15,148 bases of DNA from NCBI GenBank assembly GCA_031539165.1, contig JAVKLK010000032.1, forward strand, positions 1 to 15,148, written 5' to 3'. How positions within the stretch are numbered: the first letter of the stretch is position 1; each line of letters starts with the position of its first letter. The DNA is from CAIVSN01 sp031539165. Lineage in GTDB: Bacteria > Patescibacteriota > Gracilibacteria > BD1-5 > UBA2023. A program made the translations under genes and the position numbers. The notes below the pieces were generated by a model. That model did no database searches. It worked only from the letters and a program-made list of their open reading frames with translations, and was not told where the DNA came from. Shown piece after piece: positions 1-7,530 of this stretch.

Positions 1-624
1 AACACAAGACTCACCACACTCTCTACTGGAACTCCCAATACACTCCTCAAATACACCCCCTCAGGCAATACTATCACCAGTTCTCAAATCTATGAGAATG
101 CAGGTAATGTAGGTATAGGAGTGGGGAGTCCTGGGGAAAAACTTTCGGTAAATGGAATAGTTGAATCTTTATCTGGCTGATTCAAATTCCCAGATGGAAC
201 AGTACAGACGACGGCAAAAAATAGAGCAGTTGATGATGTCTCTTCTCCTGTGGCAAGTTGTCCAACAGGACAATGTGATTTTTCTGCATGAAGTTACAGT
301 AATACTACTTCGGTAAGTCTAACGAAGGGAATCTACCTTGTAACTGGATATTCCTGTTCTGGTCAGCAAGGAGTAAGTGCGAGTCAAGGGGTTAATGTGG
401 GCTTTGTATTTCTCTCAGGAAACGGATCAGGCCACTCTACATGGACTGACTTTAATAACTCTCGATGAACTTGCGGTTATTCTACCGAGCCTATGATTCT
501 TCGTGTCCGATCTGATGTGGCTACTGTAGCGGTTCGCTTAACGAGTTATGCCTGAAATTCTTTTTGGGTACTGCCAAGTTGACAAAATACAGTGAATTTT
601 ACTTTTCAGAGTCTTTGGAAATAA
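1..624 (+). CDS. C-terminal fragment of a surface or tail-fibre-like protein
   Basis: The open frame runs in from before the window and stops at TAA 622-624, giving about 207 residues if UGA is glycine. In-frame TGAs lie at 178, 289, 466, 553 and 580. The first part carries the repeat-type phrases NVGIGVGSPGEKLSVNG and GGFKFPDGTVQTTA, which are common in phage tail-fibre-like and large bacterial surface proteins. One of the two glycines before FKFPDG is encoded by TGA. The rest is rich in Ser, Thr, Gly and beta-branched residues with a few Cys (SCPTGQC, YSCSG, TCGYS), suggesting a beta-sandwich C-terminal head; that fold is inferred. Codon use matches the neighbouring genes, so this looks like a resident gene rather than a recent prophage insert. 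The N-terminus and any signal peptide are outside the window. Confidence 0.75.
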
Positions 625-636
625 CAGGTAAATCCC

Positions 637-664
637 TTGCCAATTTCAAAAACTTCCATACAAT
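637..664 (+). promoter_or_regulatory. Candidate promoter of rplA
   Basis: TTGCCA (637-642) and TACAAT (659-664) are separated by 16 nt, and each matches five of six sigma-70 consensus positions. The predicted start near 670 would give a leader of about 65 nt that contains the hairpin at 677-719. It lies just after the stop of the preceding gene. Confidence 0.55.
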
Positions 665-676
665 GCCCCCGTCCAT

Positions 677-719
677 AATAATATGGGAGTCTCTCACGAG
701 ACGCTCGGACCACATTATT
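677..719 (+). promoter_or_regulatory. Candidate L1-binding leader hairpin upstream of rplA
   Basis: A lower stem pairs AATAAT (677-682) with ATTATT (714-719) and TGG (684-686) with CCA (710-712), with one A-C mismatch between the two blocks. It then opens into an asymmetric internal loop (GA at 687-688 against GCTCGGA at 703-709). Above that is an upper stem GTCTC/GAGAC (689-693/698-702) closed by TCAC. The strand sequences TGGGAG and GACCACA resemble the L1-stalk region of 23S rRNA (GGUGGGAG paired with ACCACC). In many bacteria L1 represses its own mRNA by binding such a mimic. The pairing is seen directly; the L1 role is inferred from position and resemblance. The hairpin ends 17 nt before the rplA start. 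Confidence 0.55.
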
Positions 720-736
720 CTTTAATTTTTGTATCC

Positions 737-1423
737 ATGGCACGCCACGGGAAAAAGTACAACCAAGCGACAAAGCTCGTAGATCGAGAGCGTCTCTATA
801 CGGTTGCAGAAGCAGTAGAACTTCTTGAGAAGACCAATACCGTGAAATTCGACCCAACCGTTGAAATTCACTTCAATCTTGCGATAGATCCAAAATATGC
901 AGATCAGATGGTTCGATCCACTATCTCTCTTCCTCACGGATCAGGAAAGACGGTTCGAATCGGAGCATTCACGGATATTGGAAATGCCGAGGCACTCATG
1001 AAACTCGGAGCTTCTGTAGCAGGAGGGGATGATCTCTTGGATGAGGTTGCTTCTGGAAAAATCGAATTCGATGTAGCTATTGCTACTCCAGGAATGATGA
1101 AGAAGATGGGTAAGGTTGCGAAGGTTCTCGGTCCAAAAGGACTTATGCCAAATCCAAAGGCAGGTACGGTTGGAGAAAACCTTGAGCAAATTATCAAAGA
1201 GCTTGTAGCAGGAAAGTTTGAGTTCAAGAATGACAAGCAGGGAAATGTTCACTCTATCGTAGGGAAACTTTCTTTCGGAAATGCAAAACTTACAGAAAAT
1301 CTTGAGCACTTCCTCAAGGTAATTAAGGAAGTTAAACCATCTGGAGTAAAGGGGGGAACCTACATCAATAGCATTTATATTTGTAATGCTATGGGTCCTG
1401 GAATCCGACTTCAGGTAAACTAA
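737..1423 (+). CDS. rplA: 50S ribosomal protein L1
   Basis: This 228-residue protein is the L1-stalk protein of the large subunit, which contacts the E-site tRNA and usually represses its own mRNA. Family features are the N-terminal basic stretch MARHGKKY and the conserved block KVLGPKGLMPNPKAGTV, followed by VHSIVGKLSF and a C-terminal NAMGPGIRL. Length matches the family (about 230). An in-frame ATG at 683 would extend it, but that codon lies inside the leader hairpin and adds unrelated residues, so ATG 737 is chosen. There is no Shine-Dalgarno sequence, only the pyrimidine-rich stretch TTCTTTAATTTTTGTATCC. None of its 24 or so glycines uses TGA. The usual partner rplK is not immediately upstream. 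The next gene begins 11 nt after the stop. Confidence 0.97.
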   Translation: MARHGKKYNQATKLVDRERLYTVAEAVELLEKTNTVKFDPTVEIHFNLAIDPKYADQMVRSTISLPHGSGKTVRIGAFTDIGNAEALMKLGASVAGGDDLLDEVASGKIEFDVAIATPGMMKKMGKVAKVLGPKGLMPNPKAGTVGENLEQIIKELVAGKFEFKNDKQGNVHSIVGKLSFGNAKLTENLEHFLKVIKEVKPSGVKGGTYINSIYICNAMGPGIRLQVN

Positions 1424-1434
1424 TTTACCCGAAT

Positions 1435-2043
1435 ATGACAATCATTCATGCCGCTTCCCGTTTTTTGGAGAGGCGGCATGTTTGTGAAGAGCAACAGACT
1501 CTAAGAACTCTCTCAGAAGCTTTACAGCAGGAGATAGATGCTCTTGGAGAACGAGTCAAAGAACAAGTTTCACAACAAATCGAAAGCCTTGATATTGGAG
1601 ATATCCGAGATCAGATGCTTCATGCAGCTCTGCTTCAAGGAAAGACAGCAACACATCCCAAAATATCTCAGGCAGAATGGGAGAGTGCGCAGTATTTTGT
1701 GGACTTGATTATTCGGTATATGCGAGGTCCTAATAGTTTAGATCCCTATCGAGATTATGTTTCCGAGAAACGATTTGATCACGCTGCGGACTTATACTTT
1801 GTAAAGTATGTTCTGAGTTCTCATCCAGGACTTTCTTTGAGCCAAAAAGAGTGGTATCTCATTGCTGCTCAAACCGCCTATGGCTCTGTGTTTCAAGAGG
1901 AATCGGATACATCAATTCGAGACTGGTATGGAGATTTACTCTCAAATGTTTGGCAACAGGGGAAAGCTCTTGAAATATTCTTCAGAGAAGCAGTTCTTCC
2001 CCAAACTCCTCACGGTAAACCTCATCTACGAGTGGTGCAGTAG
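1435..2043 (+). CDS. Hypothetical protein, 202 aa, downstream of rplA
   Basis: I do not recognise this protein. It is predicted soluble, mostly helical and rich in Gln and Glu at the N-terminus (CEEQQTLRTLSEALQQEIDALGERVKEQ), which could form a short coiled coil. A denser region follows with many aromatic residues (EWESAQYFVDLIIRYMRG and YFVKYVLSSHPGLSLSQKEWYL). It has no signal peptide, membrane segment or in-frame TGA. The start is uncertain. ATG 1435 is 11 nt after the rplA stop, but the first codons lie in a strong hairpin (1447-1480); the next in-frame ATG is at 1615, and a TTG within the hairpin is possible. It is probably co-transcribed with rplA. It ends at TAG 2041-2043, one base from the convergent recR stop. 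Confidence 0.7.
   Translation: MTIIHAASRFLERRHVCEEQQTLRTLSEALQQEIDALGERVKEQVSQQIESLDIGDIRDQMLHAALLQGKTATHPKISQAEWESAQYFVDLIIRYMRGPNSLDPYRDYVSEKRFDHAADLYFVKYVLSSHPGLSLSQKEWYLIAAQTAYGSVFQEESDTSIRDWYGDLLSNVWQQGKALEIFFREAVLPQTPHGKPHLRVVQ
1447..1480 (+). repeat. Stem-loop just after rplA, at the start of the next ORF
   Basis: CATGCCGCTT (1447-1456) pairs with AGGCGGCATG (1471-1480): ten pairs including one G-T, around a 14-nt loop. Only TTT follows, so it is a weak terminator at best. It could be an RNA processing or attenuation site between rplA and the next gene, or could set the real start of that gene further downstream. The structure is seen; its role is unknown. Confidence 0.45.
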
Positions 2044-2044
2044 A

Positions 2045-2635
2045 CTATTTTCTTCCCTTAAATGCGGATAGAAGGGTAATCTCATCAGCATACTCGATGA
2101 ATCCAGCATTCGGAAGTCCTTTTGAAAGTCGAGTCATAACAATGTCCTTTTTCGGAATATACTCTTGAATATACAAGGAAGTCGCTTCTCCTTCGATGTT
2201 AGGATTGAGAGCGAGAATAATTTCAGAGACTGCTTCTCGTTCTACTCGTTGAAAGAGTTGTTTTATTCGGAGGTCTCCGGGAGATTTTCCCGAAACAGGG
2301 GATATTACCCCTCCGAGCACATGGTAGCGTCCATGATGAACCCCGAGTCGCTCAATTGATATGAGATCAAGATAATCCTCAACCACACAGAGTACTCCGG
2401 TCTCTCTCGTTGCATCTCTGCATAAGATACATTCATTCTGCGCTGTATCGGTGAGAGCTCAGCAAGTAATACATTCATGAACGGTATTCTGGAGCTCCTG
2501 AATGGTTTCGGCAAGATTCTTGAGATAGGTTGGATGTGACTTAAGCAAAAAAAACGCGAGTTTTATCGCGGTTTTTTCTCCTATTCCCGGCATGAAGGCA
2601 ATGAGTTCTGAAAGTTTCTTAAGAATTTCTGGCAT
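2045..2635 (-). CDS. recR: Recombination mediator protein RecR
   Basis: This 196-residue protein (family about 200) acts with RecO and RecF to load RecA at gaps. In order it shows an N-terminal helix-hairpin-helix with PGIGEKTAIKLAF, and a four-Cys zinc finger, CITCG...CILC. A Toprim domain follows (CVVEDYLDLISIER, then GRYHVLGGVISPVSG), and finally a C-terminal Walker-like region ending in ALNPNIEGEATSLYI. The glycine of CITCG, conserved in RecR as CxxCG-LTD, is encoded by TGA at 2459-2461; under the standard code the gene would split there. ATG at 2635 is chosen because it puts the family N-terminus (MPEILKKLSELI) first, preceded by the pyrimidine tract CTCTTCCTCTTCTC. It overlaps the end of the upstream msrQ-like gene by 17 nt, so the two are translated from one mRNA. 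Confidence 0.95.
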
Positions 2636-3254
2636 GAGAAGAGGAAGAGAGTCGGACACCACACATATCAGCAATCTTGAGTACAAGCCAGAATATACTT
2701 GGCACGAGCACATCAAGATCCAGTCTTCCTGCGGAGTACTTGATTGCTATTACATGGACTACGGTCAGAACAAGTATACCATACGCCAGTCGATGCAGGC
2801 GTTTCCACCACTTTCCGAGGAATCGCACTGACCAAGTATTCGAAGTGATGGTGAGAATGAGGGTGAGAACCGTTGCCCAGAATCCTGCAACTGCCCAAAG
2901 TTGTGGCTCTTTGCTCATTTCTTCAAGAAAGCTCCAGTTCATTATAAGAAACAAACCATAGTGTACTATGACAAGCATTCCCATACAAATTCCGAGCTCT
3001 TTTCTGAATGGAAGAAGTTTCTTGAGTAGGGTAATGCCAGTGACCTGAGCGAGCGGTGAGAGAATGAGGAGTATCAGAAGAAGCAAGAATGCATGTTCTC
3101 CCGATTCTTTTTGGAAGGAAGGGAAGAATAGTCCAAGCAAACTTCCATAAGCAAGCACGAGAAGTACAATCTGAATCAGTCGTCGATGGAGAGAAATCCA
3201 GTGCTCAACTGGAGCAAGAAACTGATTTATTTTTGTGATGGAAGTATCAAACAT
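2619..3254 (-). CDS. MsrQ-like heme-b membrane protein (ferric-reductase-like transmembrane family)
   Basis: This 211-residue integral membrane protein has about six hydrophobic segments (roughly 25-46, 56-77, 86-106, 120-138, 155-172, 183-197). Histidines at 98 (VIVHYGLF), 154 and 167 (RLHRLAYGILVLTVVHVI) have the arrangement of the heme-ligating histidines in MsrQ/YedZ. The 13-residue gap between the last two matches E. coli MsrQ as I remember it (151 and 164). MsrQ takes electrons from a flavin reductase or quinone and passes them to periplasmic MsrP, which repairs oxidised methionine. No MsrP is present in the window, so the partner is unknown. There is no NAD- or FAD-binding domain as in full ferric reductases or NOX. 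The gene starts 3 nt after the ftsL-like stop and overlaps recR, so it belongs to the rsmH cluster. Confidence 0.78.
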   Translation of the reverse strand: MFDTSITKINQFLAPVEHWISLHRRLIQIVLLVLAYGSLLGLFFPSFQKESGEHAFLLLLILLILSPLAQVTGITLLKKLLPFRKELGICMGMLVIVHYGLFLIMNWSFLEEMSKEPQLWAVAGFWATVLTLILTITSNTWSVRFLGKWWKRLHRLAYGILVLTVVHVIAIKYSAGRLDLDVLVPSIFWLVLKIADMCGVRLSSSSHARNS

Positions 3255-3257
3255 AGT

Positions 3258-3623
3258 CTATTTCTTATAGGTATAGAGAGGCTCTTTGAGAACAAGGTAT
3301 CGAGGATTCTCTACTTGCTCCATGCTCGTGATAAACTGAGAATTGGTGAGATTAGTCAGAGATTCTGCTTCTGCAATCTTGATATTGAGGAGATTTTCCT
3401 CGAATACATAGTTCTTTCTTGCGATTTCAAGCGTTCGTACATTGTATCCTTTCGTTGCATTTACATTAAGAACGAAGACATAGTAAATGCCAAGTATCCC
3501 TATGAGTCCGAGAGCGAGAATATAGGTTTCTCGGAGAGAAAGACGATAATTCTCTCTCGTAGTTTTTCGGAGAGAGAAGAAGGGAATATTTCCTTTTTTC
3601 ATGACGAGGAGATTCGCGTTCAT
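3258..3623 (-). CDS. ftsL: FtsL-like septum protein
   Basis: This 121-residue protein has a basic cytoplasmic N-terminus, one strong membrane segment (about 35-55, LALGLIGILGIYYVFVL) and an external helical tail with coiled-coil character (TLEIARKNYVFEENLLNIKIAEAESLTNL). Sequence alone cannot separate FtsL from DivIC. Its position 17 nt downstream of rsmH is the classic ftsL place in the dcw cluster, which decides the call. FtsL, FtsB/DivIC and FtsQ/DivIB form a trimer that activates septal peptidoglycan synthesis. The usual next gene, the septal transpeptidase ftsI, is missing; an msrQ-like gene follows instead. ATG 3623 is preceded by the pyrimidine-rich CTTCCCTCTCACATTCC; ATG at codon 8 is an alternative start. 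Confidence 0.7.
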   Translation of the reverse strand: MNANLLVMKKGNIPFFSLRKTTRENYRLSLRETYILALGLIGILGIYYVFVLNVNATKGYNVRTLEIARKNYVFEENLLNIKIAEAESLTNLTNSQFITSMEQVENPRYLVLKEPLYTYKK

Positions 3624-3640
3624 GGAATGTGAGAGGGAAG

Positions 3641-4588
3641 TTATGAGAAAGTTCGTTCGTGTTTTTGAGGGGCGAGCTTTTGATATACTCGGAGTTTCGC
3701 TGAGCGTGAGCGAGGATTCTCTGCTATTTCTTTTTGAGAGGGCTCTACGGGTTTCTTATACACTTTCTTGAGAGTGGGATATTCGAGAATTCTTCCAGTA
3801 TATTCATCCACCTTCGGAGTTTCGTATTCTCGACATATATTTTTTATGAGTCGGTCTTCGATGGAGTGGAAGGTTATAACACAGAGTCTTCCATCTGGCT
3901 TGAGAGCTGATATAGCAGCAGGAATTGATTGCCGAATATGCTCAAACTCTTGATTAACCAAAATTCGTATTGCTTGGAATACTCGAAGAGGAGATTTTGG
4001 GTCGAAACTTGCGGCAGAAATTATATCAGAGAGTTCTTTGGTCGTACAGATTCGTTTTTTTTCTCGGTACTCACAGATGGCCCGAGCAATAAAGAGTGCT
4101 TTTGGCTCATCGGCGAAATCAACGCATGCGCGAAAGAGTTCTCGTTCTGGAATTCGATTGATGACATCCTCTGCTGTCGGTATATCTGAAGATTGATCGA
4201 ATCTCATATCAAGAGGGCCGTTTTCTCGAAGACTGAATCCGCGTTCTGCTTCATCATAGTGGACGCTTGATACACCAAGATCGTACAGGATACCATCAAT
4301 GGAAGAGATTCCAGCAGATTCAAGAAGTGTAGGTAAATGAGCAAAACTCGAGTGAATGGGAGTGATTCGTGTGTCTTGGAGTATCTCAGTCGCTTTCGCA
4401 AGATTCGAAGCATCTCTATCGAGCACAACGAGCCTATCGTTGTTTCAGAGAAGGGGAAGTAGGTGCGAACTATGCCCTCCGAGTCACACTGTGGCATCTA
4501 CAAATACTCGTTCAGAATCTTTTTGAGAGAGAGGAAGGAGAGATTCGAGTGTTTCTTGGAGGAGTACGGGGGTATGAAGTTCGAACAC
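3641..4588 (-). CDS. rsmH: 16S rRNA (cytosine-1402-N4)-methyltransferase RsmH/MraW
   Basis: This 315-residue SAM-dependent enzyme methylates C1402 of 16S rRNA in the decoding centre. It has the typical N-terminus HTPVLLQETL, SAM motif I VDATVGLGGHS, VVLDRD, the GILYDLGVSS block, ERGFS with GPLDMRFD, RVFQAIRILVNQE and the C-terminal FHSIEDR...NPRSRSAKLR. Two glycines are TGA: codon 35 inside motif I (4484-4486) and codon 48 (4445-4447). Reading under the standard code would lose the entire SAM-binding N-terminus. The only reasonable start before HTPVLL is GTG at 4588, which lies in a perfect palindrome (4584-4598). It leads the cluster with the ftsL-like, msrQ-like and recR genes and diverges from tyrS. 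Confidence 0.95.
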
Positions 4589-4598
4589 AATTTGTGTT
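4584..4598. promoter_or_regulatory. Perfect palindrome over the rsmH start codon
   Basis: AACACAA (4584-4590) and TTGTGTT (4592-4598) are an exact inverted repeat around one central base. It covers the proposed GTG start of rsmH. It is a candidate operator for a dimeric repressor; it does not resemble the GGG-containing direct repeats bound by MraZ. The repeat is seen; function is inferred. Confidence 0.4.
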
Positions 4599-4600
4599 GA

Positions 4601-4613
4601 TTTTTGTCAAAAA
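4601..4613. promoter_or_regulatory. Second palindrome upstream of rsmH
   Basis: TTTTTG (4601-4606) and CAAAAA (4608-4613) form an inverted repeat around one base, 2 nt from the first palindrome. On the minus strand it contains TTGACA, but no good -10 lies at a normal distance, so a promoter there is not supported. A related GTTTTTGACA occurs facing tyrS at 4704-4713, followed by the palindrome GACATATGTC (4710-4719). Confidence 0.3.
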
Positions 4614-4793
4614 CTACGAACCAAAATTCACGATAGAAGTGAATGGTTACTGCAAAGGTAAGCGTTTTTCTCTATCTGTCAAACGAGAGTGAAAAAGAAA
4701 ATCGTTTTTGACATATGTCGAGCAAAAATGTGCAATTCTCTCCTTTTTTTGTGCAAAAGTAGGATGTTTTTGTGTGAAAGTTCAGCCTTTGCG

Positions 4794-4821
4794 TTGCCTT
4801 TTCGAGAGTCTCTTTTATACT
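4794..4821 (+). promoter_or_regulatory. Candidate promoter of the tyrS operon
   Basis: TTGCCT (4794-4799) and TATACT (4816-4821) are 16 nt apart. A start near 4828 would leave a leader of about 18 nt before the tyrS ATG at 4846. The upstream pair TTGACA/TGCAAT at 4708-4736 is an alternative with a better -35 and a poorer -10. Confidence 0.45.
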
Positions 4822-4845
4822 TCTGCGCGTTTCACCCATTGTTTT

Positions 4846-6012
4846 ATGTCGAGCCATTCTGTTATATACAATCTTCTTACTAAGAGTGTTTCTCGTGTAA
4901 TTGACCGAGAGAACCTTGAGAAACGACTTCTTGCTGGAGAAAAGCTTGTGGTGAAACTGGGTATCGATCCAGTAGCCTCCAAGATCCATCTTGGACATAT
5001 GATTCCTTTCTTGAAGCTCAAGCAGTTTCAAGAACTCGGACACACGGTGGTGCTCTTGTTTGGAGATGCAACCGCTCAGGTATGAGACACGAGTGACAAA
5101 GACGCAGAACGACCTATGTTGACGCGAGAAGAAACTCGCAAACACTGTGAGGCGTTTTTGCAGAAATTTTGACGGGTAGTTGATCTATCAAAACTCAATA
5201 TTTATTATAATAGTGAGGGACTTGATGCAGTAAATTTTGCTGGAGTTGGCGAACTTGCGAAGAATTTTTCTGTAGCCGAGATGCTTGATCGAGATAATTT
5301 CTCGAGACGATACAAAGAGGGGAAGCGCATTTCTCTTCAAGAATTCCTCTACCCTATCATGCAAGGATACGACTCTGTTGCTATTGCAAGGAAATACGGA
5401 GCCTGTGATGTTGAGCTCGGAGGAAATGACCAGTACTTCAACCTTCTAGCTGGGCGTACTCTTATGGAGGCTCACTGACTCCCGAAGCAGGATATTATGA
5501 CCTTCCACCTTCTCATTGGAACAGATGGAAAGAAGATGAGCAAGAGTGCTCCAAATTGCATTCTCATCGATGATACCCCTTTTGATATGTATCAGAAGCT
5601 CATGAATGTGAGAGATGATTTAATCCTTCACTATTTTGAACTTGCAACGGATATGGATTTGGACGAAGTAGAAGCGGTGAAAAAAAGACTTGAAGCAGGA
5701 GAGCATCCAAATCTTATCAAAGAGGAGCTTGCGCAGCGTATTATTACCCTGTACCATGGCAAACCGTACGATCCGAAAGATGTGACAAATCTGGAGTCGG
5801 TGCACGTGGGCGTAGAGAAGATGCTCCTCGGGGAACTTCTGAAGCATATTTGATTTTGTGCAACTTCTGGAGATGTGCGAAATGCACTTTCGGGGAACTC
5901 TGTCCGAATTGATGGGGAAGTTTTGACTGATCCAAAAATGGAAATTCTTTTTCAGGAGAAGGGGATTCTTATAGAAATGGGGAAAAAGAAGGCGAAGCGA
6001 CTGTATAGATAG
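4846..6012 (+). CDS. tyrS: Tyrosyl-tRNA synthetase
   Basis: This 388-residue class I synthetase charges tRNA-Tyr. It shows KLGIDP with the HIGH-type motif HLGH (48-51), and FGDATAQVGD (72-81). GGNDQYFNLLAGR follows, then KKMSKS (229-234) and a C-terminal S4-type RNA-binding region (about 336-388, with VRIDGEVL). The form with GDATAQVGDTSDKDAERP belongs to the TyrRS subfamily with GDPTGR-type loops. Four glycines are TGA: codons 80, 109, 211 and 336. Codon 80 is the conserved Gly before Asp in that loop, so readthrough is required for an active enzyme. ATG 4846 is chosen because upstream residues are Cys/Phe-rich translated leader without similarity to the family. It ends TAG 6010-6012; the LCP gene follows after 42 nt. 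Confidence 0.96.
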
Positions 6013-6054
6013 TACAGCTTCGGAGTATTTGTTTGATTTTCACAATTCGCATTC

Positions 6055-7521
6055 ATGGGATTTAAAAAAACGAAATTACATAAAACGGAATCAGGAACCT
6101 CCCTGAAGAAGATAGCACCCGTTACGAATGTGCGAGATCAATATCTTGCAACAAAAGAGCGGAATGCGCTCATCTCAGTAATTGGGACCGTTTTGGCGAG
6201 TGTGTGTATCTGATTTCTCGGGTTCATCCTTCTTTCATCTATTTCTGGAGTCCGGTTCGATTTTTCTCTTCCAAAATTTGTCACCCATTCTCTTCCATTT
6301 CTCAAGGCAAATGATGAACCAGAGAAGCTCAACATTCTCCTAACATGAGTCGGTGGGGCTGGACATGATGGTTCAGAGCTCACCGATACTATTATCTTGG
6401 CTTCGGTCAACCGAAGAACAAATTCGGTGAGTATGCTTTCTATCCCGAGAGATCTCTATGTTGAATTTGACGGGGGGCGTCGGGGAAAAGTGAATGAGAC
6501 CTACCAACGAGCGCTTAACAAGTCGAATCCAGAGGCTGCAATGATAGCTCTTGAAAAGAAAGTGACCGAAATTACCGGAGAGCCAATCGACAAATACTTG
6601 AATATAGACTTCGCTGGTTTTGCAAAATTCGTGGATATTCTTGGGGGAATTGAAGTCGATGTTCCCGAAAGTATTGTTGATAAAGAATACCCTGATGATA
6701 ACTGGGGATATCAGACATTTCGTATCAGCAAAGGGTTCCAACAGCTTGATGGAGCAACAGCTCTGAAATATGTTCGTTCTCGTCATTCTACGAGTGATTT
6801 TGATCGTTCTGCCCGTCAGCAACTGATTATTGCTGCCATTAAGGATAAACTTCTTTCCGCAAATGCTCTCACGAGTCCAAGCAAACTTCAAGCCCTCTAT
6901 GCTGCAGTAACTTCCCATATCAAGACGGATTTGAGCCTGGATGAGCTTTTCAGTCTTGCTTTATTTGCGAAAGATCTTCCAAATGGTCACATACTCAGCT
7001 TCAATCTCAATGATGGATGCTTCCAGTCTGCTGCTTTCTGCACAACAGGAGGATTCCTCTATACTCCCGACAGAGAGCTTTTCGGCGGTGCTTCAGTCCT
7101 TTTGCCTGAAGGGGCTCATGCGGGGAAAATTTCTGAGTACTCCACAGTAAAATGATTCGCCAGTCTTATTTATAATTATCCCGAGCTCTATCTTGAGAAA
7201 GAAGAGATAACTATTGTAAATGCTACTCGAGTTACTGGTCTGGCAAATAAATTAGCGATGCGCTTAAAGAAACTCGGTTTCAATATACCTGAGAAAAATT
7301 CCATTTCTTCTACAAAGGATTCAATAGGAGCCTCGTCTATTCAATTCGTTTGGGACGACGCTGCCAAAGTGGGTGTTTCTCCGAGTAGTCCGTCACTTCG
7401 GGCTCTCCAGATATATGCCCCATTTGAAACGACTGCAGTTCCTGCTCTTCCGTATACCGAACTTGTTGGACCAAGAATTGAGATTATACTCGGAGATGAC
7501 GCAGTGCGACTTCTCAAATAA
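6055..7521 (+). CDS. LCP (LytR-CpsA-Psr) family cell-wall glycopolymer ligase with C-terminal LytR_C domain
   Basis: This 488-residue protein has a short basic cytoplasmic end, one membrane segment (about 39-64) and an extracytoplasmic LCP domain (about 93-300). The LCP motifs are LNILLTGVGG, HDGSELTDTIILASVN, SMLSIPRDLYV (Arg132), LGGIEVDVPE and the Arg-rich KYVRSRHSTSDFDRSARQQ (239-256). LCP proteins transfer lipid-linked glycopolymers to peptidoglycan or surface proteins, and the arginines bind the pyrophosphate. A second domain from about residue 380 (ITIVNATRVTGLANKLAMRLKKLGF) fits LytR_C. TGA glycines are at codons 53 (in the membrane helix), 98 (in LLTG-VGG, a conserved position) and 367. 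The start is ATG 6055 after CACAATTCGCATTC, with no Shine-Dalgarno. It lies 9 nt from the PBP gene and is likely co-transcribed. Confidence 0.92.
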
Positions 7522-7530
7522 TTTTTCCCT

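Larger units (their letters stand above)
4589..4845. other. Divergent intergenic region between rsmH and tyrS
   Basis: These 257 bases hold control signals for both directions and no gene I can support. On the plus strand there are two possible promoters: TTGACA (4708-4713) with TGCAAT (4731-4736) at 17 nt, and TTGCCT (4794-4799) with TATACT (4816-4821) at 16 nt. On the minus strand there is a TTGACA (4682-4677) followed 16 nt later by the weak hexamer TACCTT (4660-4655), which might serve rsmH. The stretch is T-rich, and no tRNA or structured RNA was recognised. Confidence 0.5.

Noticed and set aside
683..736. Upstream ATG extending rplA by 18 codons
   Set aside because: It lies inside the leader hairpin and adds residues unlike any L1 N-terminus; ATG 737 gives the family start.
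934..1441. Minus-strand open frames opposite rplA
   Set aside because: They are antisense to a confident ribosomal protein gene.
4426..4588. Shorter rsmH starting at GTG 4426
   Set aside because: It would remove HTPVLL and SAM motif I, which are present upstream once TGA is read as Gly.
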